25,879 nucleotides of DNA from Candidatus Heimdallarchaeota archaeon LC_3 (GTDB lineage Archaea > Asgardarchaeota > Heimdallarchaeia > Hodarchaeales > LC-3). Below the pieces are notes generated by a model. It was not told the origin of the DNA, made no database searches, and saw only the letters and a list, made by a program, of their open reading frames with translations. The stretch is from NCBI GenBank assembly GCA_001940645.1, contig MDVS01000151.1:1-25879 (forward strand), read 5' to 3'. Shown piece by piece: positions 1 to 9,177 of this stretch. How positions within the stretch are numbered: position 1 is the stretch's first letter; every line of letters starts with the position of its first letter. Made by a program: the position numbers and the translations under genes.

Positions 1-96
1 GTAAAAGGGGTACTTCTTTGTGTAGTTTTTAAAAGGAGTTCACGAAAAGAGCAGGTTTTAGTTGGCTATATATGGTATTATACAGAACTAAATTAG
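1..96 (+). CDS. C-terminal end of an unidentified ORF entering from the left edge
   Basis: Frame 1 is open from the first base to a TAG at 94-96, giving 31 residues rich in basic and hydrophobic residues (begins VKGVLLCVVFKRSSRKEQVL). Too short to identify. It could be the tail of a real gene, a transposon remnant, or chance. No domain motif is visible. Confidence 0.2.
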   Translation, partial: VKGVLLCVVFKRSSRKEQVLVGYIWYYTELN

Positions 97-383
97 AAAT
101 TTTTCATTTTCATGACAAGCAGCAATTTGGCATAGTGATAGAAATAATATTAGTCCGAAATAGAAAAAATAAATAAAAATTACAAATTTATAGATAATTC
201 TGAATCAACTGGCAGTTTTCTAATTATTTTAAAACTGAAAAACCGTTTCTTGAAAAAAAACTTCGGATTTATCGATTTAATAGTTTTTCTCATAAAATGT
301 TTAACAAAGATATATCTTAATTTAACAAGAAAATAAAAAATGATATATAACAACTTAAAATATAAGGAGCGTAAGTAGTTTAT
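97..383. other. Intergenic, nothing recognised
   Basis: Very AT-rich stretch with stops in all frames. I see no RNA gene, repeat array or strong hairpin. It lies downstream of the minus-strand TPR gene and probably holds its terminator, but no discrete signal can be named. Confidence 0.4.
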
Positions 384-794
384 TCAAGAATTTTGTTCTG
401 CTTCCCAAGAATTAATCGTTTTATCTAACTGATTAAACAAAGGATTATGATAACCGTGGTGCTTTCCAATTATTCTTAAATAATGTCTAGCATTGTCACT
501 ACTTCCTAATGCTAAGGCATTCAATCCTGCTGAGAATAATAAATCTAAATTCTTTGGTTCTTGCTTAATGCAATAGGAGAAATATTTCTCTGCTAATTCA
601 AAATTTCTTAGAGCATTATAAGATTTTGCCAATACATATGACAACCCTTTTAGTACTTTTTTATCAGGTTTCGAAGTTAATTCCAATTCTTTCTCTACGG
701 TTAATGCTAATTCAAGAGCATCTTTATATTTTCTCAAATTAATTAAATTCATCGCTTCGTTAAGTTTGGCTAATTGATTTTTTTTATTTCCCAT
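384..794 (-). CDS. Small TPR-repeat protein
   Basis: A 136-residue, all-helical soluble protein. Residues about 47-105 carry TPR-like helix pairs: the segment around LAKSYNALRNFELAEKYF and the next one around LFSAGLNALALGSSDNARHY show the small/aromatic spacing of tetratricopeptide repeats. There is no signal peptide or membrane segment, so it is likely a cytosolic protein-interaction module; the partner is unknown. The ATG at 792-794 is preceded by AGGAGC (805-810 on the minus strand) about 10 nt away, which supports this start. It stops with TGA. It is transcribed divergently from the macroglobulin gene across about 330 bp. TPR class is fairly sure; function is unknown. Confidence 0.75.
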   Translation of the reverse strand: MGNKKNQLAKLNEAMNLINLRKYKDALELALTVEKELELTSKPDKKVLKGLSYVLAKSYNALRNFELAEKYFSYCIKQEPKNLDLLFSAGLNALALGSSDNARHYLRIIGKHHGYHNPLFNQLDKTINSWEAEQNS

Positions 795-1125
795 TAAAAT
801 AAATGCTCCTAATTCAAAATAATTGTTTCTTTTTGGTTTATTTTAATCATTTCTTTTAATTAAATCTTACTTTCTTGTAATTTCCGTAATGTTCTCCTGA
901 TTGAAACCATCGTTTTAATGTTTAGAACAATGCTGCAATAGTGGATAAAATTACAGAAATTGTGAAAAAGATTTTATTAAGCAATTTCTATCTTTCTTGC
1001 CTTATTAAAGAGAAATTTGATATGTTCTAAATAGCCGAACACCCTGTTTTACTCTGTAGGATAATATACTTATTTTGATAAAAGATTTTTATATATGTAA
1101 ATATCAGAAAAAGGTGAGAATGATA
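795..1125. promoter_or_regulatory. Divergent intergenic region between the TPR and macroglobulin genes
   Basis: About 330 bp with no ORF. It must contain the promoters of both flanking divergent genes. Visible sites are AGGAGC at 805-810 (minus strand, ribosome site of the TPR gene) and GGTGAG at 1113-1118 (plus strand, ribosome site of the macroglobulin gene). An AT-rich TATA-like stretch lies near 1058-1072. No operator-like palindrome stood out. Confidence 0.4.
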
Positions 1126-4100
1126 GTGAAATTTAATAAAAATAATTTTTTGTCTTTAATATTTTTAATGACTTTTATTTTTTCATTAACTACTGGAGTT
1201 AATGGAATAATCTCTGAAAATCGTGTTATTCAAAATGAATTAGATATGAATACTACCAATACAGAAGTTAATATTCAAAATAATTTGAATAATATTGATC
1301 CTGAAATTAATTATGAAAATATAATAAAAGACACGTTAACTGAAGAGAAAAACATCAATTTTCAAATGCAGAATTATAATAAATTCTTAAATGAATTTAT
1401 CGACGATAATAATGAAAGTAACCAAAATATCGTTAATAAACCAAAGACTAATGCTTATTTAAAAACAAACAGTTATAATGATTGGTATTCTCGACCTGTT
1501 ATTAATATTGATTTCGATAAAGTATTATATCAACCTGAAGAGACTGTAAATTTTATAATTCAAGCTACTCAAAATCTAGAACCTTTTGCAAGTCAAATTA
1601 TTGAAGTTAAGATCTATAATGGGGAAAATAATTTTTATTACTCGGTCTATGGATATTTTGAAGGAAAAAATGATATTCAACCTGCTAACACTCAAACATA
1701 TGTTACAAATTCTGAAGGGTTTGTATCAGCCTCGTTTATTCCATCTCTCCCTGGAAGATATGTTGTTACTGCAAAATTTCTAAATTCAGGATATGTTGAC
1801 TATTACCATGTTTTAACTGTTTCTGATTTAGGAATATTTCTTAGAATGCCATATTATTACATCCCAGGTCAAGATGTTTCTGGATATTTGATGGTAGTCG
1901 ATGGATCTAACAATTTTAATCCAATAGAATCCGCAGATGTCAATATTGAATTAATTACCTATTCATGGAGTAACGAAGGATTAGAGGCTCATTCTGGAGG
2001 AGAACTTAATCTTAATACAGATGAAAATGGTTTTACAGAGTTTAGTCTTACTACTAGCCAAAATAATGATTATTGGGGAGAATTAATACTTACAGCTTCA
2101 CACTCAGGTAAAAACTCAACTGTAAGAAGATCAATTTGGAGTTCTTGGTATTATCAATCACAGAATTCTGTAGAATATGTACCAACTTTTGATAAACCTA
2201 TTTATCAACCTGGGGAAATGATTAAGGGACGAGTCTTAGTTTGGGAAAATTCTTATCTGAATGCTACAAAAGTTCCGCTGAAATTCAAACCTATTACTGT
2301 TAAATTAATGACACCTTCATTAATCACGATAACCCAAAGAATTATTCCGACAGACGAAAATGGTATTATTGATTTTGAATTTCCTTTAGATGAAGATGCT
2401 AATTCTGGATCATACAGAATTTCATTTGAAACATCAGAGTTTGATCGACAAAGTGTAGAAATTCCAGTTCGTTTTTATGAAAAACCAGCTTTCAAAATTA
2501 GTATATCAACAGAAAAATCATTTGCTAATCCAGGATCTAATATAAAAGGAAAAGTTTTAGCTGATTATTATTTTGGTAAACCAGTAACTGCTGGTAATGT
2601 AAAAGTAGAAATAATAGACCCTTCAACTCAAACTGTTGTATCTAGCAGTAGTGGAATGACTGATTTAAATGGAGAGTATTCTTTTTCTCTAAAAATACCA
2701 AATTCACTAAAAGAAACGGACCAAGTTACGATTTCTGCTTCAGTTGAAGATCCTGTAGGAAGGAGTGTTTCAAATTCGATTACAATTGCTACAGTATCTG
2801 ATATTTATGTCTGGGGTTGGGTTTCTCCTTGGTTACCCAAACCTGATGATTCAATAAAAGTAAATTTTTACTCCTATCAAGCGAGCTCTGATAATCGATA
2901 TGGGTGGTATTGGTGGTGGAGACCATTACCCTTAGAAGACGCAACTGGAAAAGTAACAGTTTATGGAAGAAATGAAGGAATTTTTGGATTGGATTCAAGA
3001 ACAAAAATCCTTGAAAAAATAACCACAACTGATAGCTCAGGTCGAGGAACAGTTGAATTTGAATTACCGTTAGATACAATTCTGAAATATGATAATTTCA
3101 TAATAGAAATAGAAGTGTCTGATGATGATGGAAGAAAGGCTTCAACGGATTTCAGTTTCAGTTACGCAATAGTGTATCTTGAAATAATTCCTAAACAAGA
3201 CTCATATTTACAAGGAGAAGATATTACTCTTGATTTAAATTTAAAGAAACTTGATGGATCAAATGCTTCTGGAAATGTTACAATCGTTTTAAATGATGCG
3301 GATTATGATACAGTAGCTAAGGGATCCATTGAAATAATAGATGGAAAAGGAGAATTGTCAATTCCCACATCAGATTTGGCACCCGATGGTTATTATTTTG
3401 GATATGGTTTTATTCGATATATTGATGAATCGTCAGGATATTATTCATGGTATTATTATTATTCGGAATATTTTGTAGTGAAAATGGGAGAAAGTAGTTT
3501 ATCTAAAATTTATGTTAATAATCTTCCGAAAACTATTAATGCTGGAGATTCTATTGAATTTGACATTAGTATCCAGGGAGATACAAATAATCCAATAATA
3601 ATTGAACTGGTGAAACGCGGAATTACATCAGTTTATGTAGAAAGTCAATCATCAGCTTTTTCCTTTAATCTTGAGAATACTGAATTTTTAGCACCAAAAG
3701 TGACTATTTTTATATTTACAATACTTTCATCTGGAGTAATTCTTGAATATTATGCATCCGTGGAAATTCTTCAGGAGTTCAACGCTGAAATATCTACAGA
3801 TAAAGATGTTTATGAACCAGGAGATACTGCAAAAGTTTCCATAAAATTAACTGGGGCAAACGATAAACCACTCGATGCAATGACTGCATTATCATTCGTT
3901 GATGGCTCTATTTATGGAGTAGTTGAGGATCCATTATGGGAAGAAGAGTTTTTCTCAAGTGATCAGAAATATTGGCCTTCTATAACAACTGTTACTAATT
4001 GGAACGGATTTCAACCAAATTGGTGGTATCCATGGTATTGGGCTTTAGATGATGCAGTTTCCGTTAGGTATTATGGATATGTCGATGTTTTATTTGGGGC

Positions 4101-7100
4101 TGAAAATGAAATAGCGTTTGACACGGCAGCTCCTACTAAATCTAGAAGCGATATACCTAGTGAGCCATCAAAAGAAATTGACATCAGAGATAATTTACCA
4201 GAATCTATGTATTGGATTCCACGATTATATATTCCTGCTACTGGTTGGGAACAAGAAATTGTATTGCCAGATAACATTGGTGAATGGGTTGTAAGGCTTA
4301 CTGTGACAAAAGGTGGTTCTGGAGCTGTCATTAAATCTTCATTTAATACTCAGCTTCCATTTTTTGTCGAGATATCAAAACCAGCTATCTTAATGCAAGA
4401 TGACATAGTTGGAATTAAAGGAGTCTTTTATAACTATCATGATGAACTTGTCAGAGCGAATGTGACAATTTTTGTTGACGGAGTTGAAATTTTAGCCAAA
4501 AATGAACAAAACGTAGTTATTCCATCCAATTTTCTGACACAAGTTACATGGGCAGTTTATGCAAAAGAACCAGGCACACATAACGTAACTATCACAGCTG
4601 TTGGAACAGGAGTTATCACAGGAAATATCTACACAGATGGTATTCAAAAAACCATTCGTATCGAACCTAATGGAGTATTAAGATCTCAAAAACTTGGTGG
4701 AGAACTCCTAAATGGTACTCTTCAATTGAACATAACTCAATATGCGGAGACTATTTATCAAAAGTCATCTCTTACGATTGCCCCTGGATTGCAAAACTTG
4801 GCATTATCGTCTTATGAACGTCTTGTAGGGTATCCATATGGTTGTGTTGAGCAAACTATGTCTAGAGTTCTTCCCACAACATTAGTTTATCAATATCTAC
4901 TGGAGAGGGGAGAGTTAGATGAAGATACTGAAAAAGAATTAAATAACATGATAACCAGTGGGTTATCACGTCTTTATTCTTTCAGACATTATGATGGTGG
5001 ATTTGGATGGTGGCATAATGATAATTCAAATATTTATATGACATCTTATGTTCTTTATGGACTAAATAAAATAGTAGAAACTGGAATTGTTGTAGATGAA
5101 GAGATTATTCTTCAAGCTGCAAAGTTTTTACTTGATAAACAGTCATCTTCTGGAAAATGGACTAGTGATTACTGGAATATAAATGATTTACCTTTTACTG
5201 CTTTTGTTACTAGAGGTCTATCAACAATTGCAAATAAATCACTTCTAACAGATTATGGAACAGTAATGAGCCTTGCACATGATTTTATTGAAACCCAATG
5301 GGTTAATTCATCTTATGTAGCAGCATTAACACTAGAATCATTTTATAATACTCCTTATTCAACTTTTCTGGAATCCAATTTAATTCAACACCTCCAAAAT
5401 GAATATGTATTAGACCCCAAACTAGGAATTTATTGGACTGATTTAAAAAAGGGATACAAAGCTTTAGGAAAAGATATTGAAACTACTTCTACCGCTTTAC
5501 GTGTTTTAGCAACAATCGATTATGGAACTAATGCGATCCTAATCCAGGAAGCTATTCAATGGATAGTTAGTAAACAACAAAGATGGGGATGGTATTCGAC
5601 AGCAGACACTTCAGCAGCAATACAGGCCTTTATTTCACTTAGTGAATATGAATCAAAAGCAATTTTAGGAGATGTTGATGTGATAATAAATGGAAATAAT
5701 ATTGCTTCCATTAAGTATCTAAACGACACCACACCGGAGGTTTCGACATATAAATTAGATGATTTTATGAAAGACGGTGAAAATTTTTTAAATATTGTTC
5801 GACAGGGCTCTGGAAAAGTACTTTATTATTTGACCACAGAACAAACCTTAAGGCAAGAAATTGTAGTTTCCTACCCCTCAACTTTACAAGGAAAACCAGG
5901 TAGTACAATTCAAATACCTGTTACACTGACCAATCCTTCAACAGAAATACTACCAATAAATGTCAAAGCAGAGTTAATTGATCATGATAATAGCATTATA
6001 AATCAACAAATTCATTATTTTGATAGTATTTCTGGATCAGTTTCGTTTAATTTCTCTTACAATCTTCCTAATACAGAAGGAAAAGTTATTCTAAAAGGAA
6101 TTAATGTTGAATATAGTTTGGCAGATAATAATAATAACTTATCACAAACTAAAGGACAAATTACAGCTATACATGGAACAATAGAAATAGAAATAACATC
6201 TAATCCTTCACTTAATCGTAATTTATTTTTGTATCAAAATAAATGTAAATGTAGATTACTTTCAGAAGAAAACACATTGAGAGCTTCATCCCAACTATCA
6301 TTAGAGGTGGAAAAAGATTCATTAATCTTTGAACGGTTTTATTCTAAAGATGATGATTTTTCTTTTGGTGAAACATTAAGTACCAGTTTGACTATTAAAA
6401 ATACAGGAATTGACTCAGAATATTTCCTTATGGTTGAGGATGCAATACCTGTCGGTTTCGAGGTAGATGAAATATCGTTAAAAGATGTAAAAACGGTTAC
6501 CAGTTACAAAAAGGGAATAACTCAAACTGTGTTCTTTATTGACGAATTAAGACCTAATCAACAGATTAGTATTAATTATCGTTTAATAGCTTTAAATGTC
6601 TATTCGTCAATTTCCTCCCCAGCCAAACTAACATCCATGTACGATACATGGGAATTATTCACTTCTCAAACCACCCTAGGCTCAACAAAAATAACTAAAA
6701 ATCCTCTAGGTGATATTATAAAGGATATATCACTTCCAATACTAAAATTATTTAGTTATGAGCAGAAATCAGTTAGTAAAGTGGAATTCAATATAGATGC
6801 GGAAGATAATGATGGTATTGAGCTAGTACAAGTTTTCTATGAGAATGACGATCAATGGACATCTGTTGATTTAACTCAAGACTCTGAGAATCAATGGTAT
6901 GGGTTAAGTCATAGTTTAAATGATCAAAACATCGATTTATTTATCGTTTTACATGATAGAAATGGAAATATATATACTACTGACATACAAACTATTGTCC
7001 TTGTTCTTACAGTTATTCCTATAGTAACAGTTGTCTTATTACTATCTGTTGCTGTAGGAGGTGGAATAGGAGCAAATAAACTAGTAAAAAGAAAACTCTT

Positions 7101-7110
7101 CAAGGAATAA
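1126..7110 (+). CDS. Alpha-2-macroglobulin family protein with thioester, membrane-anchored
   Basis: About 1994 residues, in the size range of bacterial and animal alpha-2-macroglobulins (thioester-linked protease traps). I place the start at GTG 1126, seven bases after GGTGAG; ATG 1120 is only one base from it, and a TTG at 1075 is the longest frame. Numbering is from 1126. The N-terminus is a signal peptide (hydrophobic core SLIFLMTFIFSLTTGVNG). A string of beta-sandwich MG domains follows, with family strands such as FDKPIYQPGEMIKG and TDKDVYEPGDTAK. An exposed, low-complexity Ser/Pro/acidic stretch near 990-1025 sits where the protease bait region belongs, followed by the A2M-core strand WIPRLYIPATGW. 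The thioester motif GCVEQ is intact (C1240, Q1243) and is followed by alpha/alpha-toroid repeats (YDGGFGWW). The C-terminus has one TM helix (about 1956-1977) and a basic tail, so the protein should be displayed outside the cell. Unlike many bacterial copies, no penicillin-binding-protein partner gene is adjacent. Aromatic-rich patches (e.g. YGWYWWWRP) are unusual. Confidence 0.93.
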   Translation: MKFNKNNFLSLIFLMTFIFSLTTGVNGIISENRVIQNELDMNTTNTEVNIQNNLNNIDPEINYENIIKDTLTEEKNINFQMQNYNKFLNEFIDDNNESNQNIVNKPKTNAYLKTNSYNDWYSRPVINIDFDKVLYQPEETVNFIIQATQNLEPFASQIIEVKIYNGENNFYYSVYGYFEGKNDIQPANTQTYVTNSEGFVSASFIPSLPGRYVVTAKFLNSGYVDYYHVLTVSDLGIFLRMPYYYIPGQDVSGYLMVVDGSNNFNPIESADVNIELITYSWSNEGLEAHSGGELNLNTDENGFTEFSLTTSQNNDYWGELILTASHSGKNSTVRRSIWSSWYYQSQNSVEYVPTFDKPIYQPGEMIKGRVLVWENSYLNATKVPLKFKPITVKLMTPSLITITQRIIPTDENGIIDFEFPLDEDANSGSYRISFETSEFDRQSVEIPVRFYEKPAFKISISTEKSFANPGSNIKGKVLADYYFGKPVTAGNVKVEIIDPSTQTVVSSSSGMTDLNGEYSFSLKIPNSLKETDQVTISASVEDPVGRSVSNSITIATVSDIYVWGWVSPWLPKPDDSIKVNFYSYQASSDNRYGWYWWWRPLPLEDATGKVTVYGRNEGIFGLDSRTKILEKITTTDSSGRGTVEFELPLDTILKYDNFIIEIEVSDDDGRKASTDFSFSYAIVYLEIIPKQDSYLQGEDITLDLNLKKLDGSNASGNVTIVLNDADYDTVAKGSIEIIDGKGELSIPTSDLAPDGYYFGYGFIRYIDESSGYYSWYYYYSEYFVVKMGESSLSKIYVNNLPKTINAGDSIEFDISIQGDTNNPIIIELVKRGITSVYVESQSSAFSFNLENTEFLAPKVTIFIFTILSSGVILEYYASVEILQEFNAEISTDKDVYEPGDTAKVSIKLTGANDKPLDAMTALSFVDGSIYGVVEDPLWEEEFFSSDQKYWPSITTVTNWNGFQPNWWYPWYWALDDAVSVRYYGYVDVLFGAENEIAFDTAAPTKSRSDIPSEPSKEIDIRDNLPESMYWIPRLYIPATGWEQEIVLPDNIGEWVVRLTVTKGGSGAVIKSSFNTQLPFFVEISKPAILMQDDIVGIKGVFYNYHDELVRANVTIFVDGVEILAKNEQNVVIPSNFLTQVTWAVYAKEPGTHNVTITAVGTGVITGNIYTDGIQKTIRIEPNGVLRSQKLGGELLNGTLQLNITQYAETIYQKSSLTIAPGLQNLALSSYERLVGYPYGCVEQTMSRVLPTTLVYQYLLERGELDEDTEKELNNMITSGLSRLYSFRHYDGGFGWWHNDNSNIYMTSYVLYGLNKIVETGIVVDEEIILQAAKFLLDKQSSSGKWTSDYWNINDLPFTAFVTRGLSTIANKSLLTDYGTVMSLAHDFIETQWVNSSYVAALTLESFYNTPYSTFLESNLIQHLQNEYVLDPKLGIYWTDLKKGYKALGKDIETTSTALRVLATIDYGTNAILIQEAIQWIVSKQQRWGWYSTADTSAAIQAFISLSEYESKAILGDVDVIINGNNIASIKYLNDTTPEVSTYKLDDFMKDGENFLNIVRQGSGKVLYYLTTEQTLRQEIVVSYPSTLQGKPGSTIQIPVTLTNPSTEILPINVKAELIDHDNSIINQQIHYFDSISGSVSFNFSYNLPNTEGKVILKGINVEYSLADNNNNLSQTKGQITAIHGTIEIEITSNPSLNRNLFLYQNKCKCRLLSEENTLRASSQLSLEVEKDSLIFERFYSKDDDFSFGETLSTSLTIKNTGIDSEYFLMVEDAIPVGFEVDEISLKDVKTVTSYKKGITQTVFFIDELRPNQQISINYRLIALNVYSSISSPAKLTSMYDTWELFTSQTTLGSTKITKNPLGDIIKDISLPILKLFSYEQKSVSKVEFNIDAEDNDGIELVQVFYENDDQWTSVDLTQDSENQWYGLSHSLNDQNIDLFIVLHDRNGNIYTTDIQTIVLVLTVIPIVTVVLLLSVAVGGGIGANKLVKRKLFKE

Positions 7111-7156
7111 AATACAAACATATTAATTTCCTTCGAACTCTCTATCCTAATTTTTC

Positions 7157-7807
7157 TTATAATTCCTCTATTTTAACATTTTTCTCTTCTAAAACATATT
7201 TTAACTCTTCAACTTTTGCTAAAATATGTGAAAGCAATTCTACGACTGAAACAAAACTATCTTGTATCTGTCGTTCTATTTGTACAATTAATTCATCGAA
7301 TTTTCTATCTAAAAAAGTTGCCTGATCAGAAGTAAAAATTTGTGACGAATCAATGGTAGGAAAGGGAGATTTAATTTGTTTTAACTCTTTTTCAATTTTA
7401 ATTTTTTCTAATTCAGGATATTTTTCCCTGAAATCACGAAGAACCATTAAAAATTCTGTACGTAATGTTTCTGACGTTGACGAAACAATATTTTGAAACG
7501 ATTTCATCAGAGAAATTTGATCTTCTCTAAAATCTGAAACACTTTCCTGAAAGGTTTCACGAATATTTTTGATGAAATCAGAAAAAGTTATCATAATTTT
7601 CGTTTGATTTTTTAATATATCTTGATGGCTATTAACTTCTTTTTCCAAAGAAGCCAAAGATAGCCCGAAATCAACAGAAGATTGGAATTGCGTTGTTGAA
7701 GATCTTGCTTGGTTATTTTTTTCCTTTTTAAGGTTGCTAATTTCTAAAGTTAGCTCTAAAATCTTTTTCTCTAAGTTTGCAATCCGTGAATCAGTATTAT
7801 TACTCAT
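7157..7807 (-). CDS. Coiled-coil protein of unknown function
   Basis: About 216 residues, highly charged (Lys/Glu/Gln) with heptad-like Leu/Ile spacing. The N-terminal heptads (IANLEKKILELTLEISNLKK) and a second stretch near the C-terminus (LLSHILAKVEELKYVLEEKN) are probable coiled coils. No Cys, signal peptide or TM segment. I chose ATG 7805-7807 (MSNNTDSRI), with AAAAGGG just upstream; a longer frame to 7855 adds 16 residues without a better ribosome site. It converges on the macroglobulin gene across 46 bp and diverges from the next gene. It resembles generic archaeal helical scaffold proteins; no family is assigned. Confidence 0.6.
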   Translation of the reverse strand: MSNNTDSRIANLEKKILELTLEISNLKKEKNNQARSSTTQFQSSVDFGLSLASLEKEVNSHQDILKNQTKIMITFSDFIKNIRETFQESVSDFREDQISLMKSFQNIVSSTSETLRTEFLMVLRDFREKYPELEKIKIEKELKQIKSPFPTIDSSQIFTSDQATFLDRKFDELIVQIERQIQDSFVSVVELLSHILAKVEELKYVLEEKNVKIEEL

Positions 7808-7953
7808 AAAAAACCCTTTTATGATCATATATCTGTAGATATTGCTAATGACCATGCTAATATGATATTTGTCTTTATGATGTTTTTACTCTAAGATAAT
7901 CTTATGTATTTACAATTGAAAAAAGAACAATTATAAATTTATTGGGAAAAAAT

Positions 7954-8523
7954 ATGCCAGAATTTTTAAAGGACCTGTTATCACAACAATTATATCAACC
8001 AAAGAATAAAATAGTTGATAGAATAGGGAAACAAACAATAATTTGTCCCCAAGCTGATGAAATATTAGAGAAAACGTTAAATGATATCAGAATTTTCAAA
8101 GATTTTTACAGAATGAAACCCCCAGAACTGTTTATAAGAAAAATTTGTGAAAAATGGGGAAAATCAAGGTCTTTTATTGATAGTACAATTATTCACATAA
8201 AAAATCAAATAAAACTGTTAGGATATGATGCAAACACCATTAACCTTTGCGAAGACGAAACATGCTTTATTTTTGTAATATCAGGATTATTGAAACAGTT
8301 TAGAAGTGAAGCGGCCAATAAATGTGTAAATTATTTACAAGAAAAACTTAAAATACAAAAAAATACGATTAACGCTAAAATCCAAAGAGAATTCTCTATA
8401 ATCCCAAATTTATGGTCATTCTTTGAACTATATAAAATTCAGGGAATTGACCCACCTGAATATTTGCTTTTACATGAGATTTCAAGATTAAAGATTTCCC
8501 TATGGACTGGAAAAGCAGGATAA
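7954..8523 (+). CDS. Unrecognised helical protein (189 aa)
   Basis: ATG 7954 (MPEFLKDLLSQQ) is preferred over an in-frame TTG at 7942. The protein is predicted all-helical and basic, with two similar halves: a helix set around residues 40-100 (FIRKICEKWGKSRSFIDSTI) and another around 115-155 (KCVNYLQEKLKIQKNTINAK). Both look like the second and third helices of helix-turn-helix or cyclin-like repeats, so a nucleic-acid-binding role is possible but not shown. Three Cys are scattered and form no zinc motif. It stands alone on the plus strand between divergent and convergent neighbours. Reading frame credible, function unknown. Confidence 0.55.
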   Translation: MPEFLKDLLSQQLYQPKNKIVDRIGKQTIICPQADEILEKTLNDIRIFKDFYRMKPPELFIRKICEKWGKSRSFIDSTIIHIKNQIKLLGYDANTINLCEDETCFIFVISGLLKQFRSEAANKCVNYLQEKLKIQKNTINAKIQREFSIIPNLWSFFELYKIQGIDPPEYLLLHEISRLKISLWTGKAG

Positions 8524-8574
8524 TAGAAACATGAATGTTTCCTAAAATTCCTTGAGACATAAATCAAATTAATT

Positions 8575-8709
8575 ATGGTAGGAGAAATTAATTATATCAT
8601 CATCAAAGATAATGCATATTCAAGAGATTATAAGCCTGAAGTTGATACTTTAATAAAAAAAAGGCAGAAAAACGGATTCAAGAATGCTAAAAGAATTAAA
8701 TTCTTCTAA
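8575..8709 (+). CDS. Possible small basic protein (44 aa)
   Basis: ATG 8575 to TAA 8707-8709 encodes 44 residues, Lys/Arg-rich (ends KNAKRIKFF). The ribosome site is poor. It could be a real micro-protein, a gene remnant, or chance in AT-rich DNA. It is the only coding candidate in the 8524-8874 gap. Confidence 0.2.
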   Translation: MVGEINYIIIKDNAYSRDYKPEVDTLIKKRQKNGFKNAKRIKFF

Positions 8710-8822
8710 ACATAAAAAAATACTAATTTTCATTAATTAATTACTGATTGAAGTTTTTTTAAATACTGAAATTTCTTAATTTCCAAGTGATTATTATCTA
8801 TTTAAGTAAAAAAGAAGATAAT

Positions 8823-8874
8823 AGATTTATTTAAGGGAATAGGGAAAGATTCCGGAGAGGAATTGGAAAAGGAG
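8823..8874 (-). terminator. Pyrimidine-rich 3' tract after the ubiquitin-like gene
   Basis: Read on the minus strand, the bases immediately after the Ubl stop are strongly pyrimidine-rich with several T and C runs (begins TTTTAACTCCTTTTCC). Archaeal termination usually uses U-rich tracts, so this is the likely end of the Ubl transcript. There is no convincing hairpin. Confidence 0.3.
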
Positions 8875-9177
8875 TTAAAAACCCACCTGAGCTCGCGCAT
8901 CGAGTCGAAAACTTTCTCTGTCCTCGAGTTCGGGGAATAATTCTCCGAATGTGACGTTTGGTGCTAATGCGGTGTTTCCAGTGCTTTTTCTTAGCATGGT
9001 AAATGATACGTTTGAGGATCCAACCTTGCTCCTTCCCCAGTCGGATATATTGATTCCTTCGTCTTCACATCTTCGAATTAGTGTTGTAATCACTTCTTCG
9101 ATTGTTGTGTCTGACATTACTTCTACTCTAAATTCTTTGTTTCTTGGTTCTACATCAATTATTACTTCATGGGCCAT
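8875..9177 (-). CDS. Ubiquitin-like beta-grasp protein ending Val-Gly-Phe
   Basis: A 100-residue protein consistent with a beta-grasp (ubiquitin/YukD-like) fold: strand VIIDVEPRNKEFRVEV, a helix TTIEEVITTLIRRCEDE, then strands around NVSFTMLRK, a turn GELFPEL and a final strand SFRLDARAQVGF. In conjugated modifiers the tail after the last strand ends in Gly-Gly, sometimes followed by residues that are clipped off. Here it ends Ala-Gln-Val-Gly-Phe, a single Gly with one extra residue, which recalls eukaryotic UFM1 (Val-Gly plus a removable tail) more than ubiquitin. ATG 9175-9177 is preceded by AGGAAG at 9185-9190, seven bases away. GC content is visibly higher than in its neighbours, suggesting codon bias from high expression or a different history. 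It is divergent from the E2-like gene 475 bp away. The fold assignment is good, the modifier role is inferred; a non-conjugated YukD/EsaB-type protein is the alternative. Confidence 0.7.
   Translation of the reverse strand: MAHEVIIDVEPRNKEFRVEVMSDTTIEEVITTLIRRCEDEGINISDWGRSKVGSSNVSFTMLRKSTGNTALAPNVTFGELFPELEDRESFRLDARAQVGF

Noticed and set aside
2789..3079. Minus-strand ORF inside the macroglobulin gene
   Set aside because: Shadow of a conserved domain region, with no motif and no start signal.
8524..8874. Hidden gene in the gap after the 189-residue protein
   Set aside because: Only a 44-codon ORF without a ribosome site is available; listed at low confidence but not claimed as a gene.
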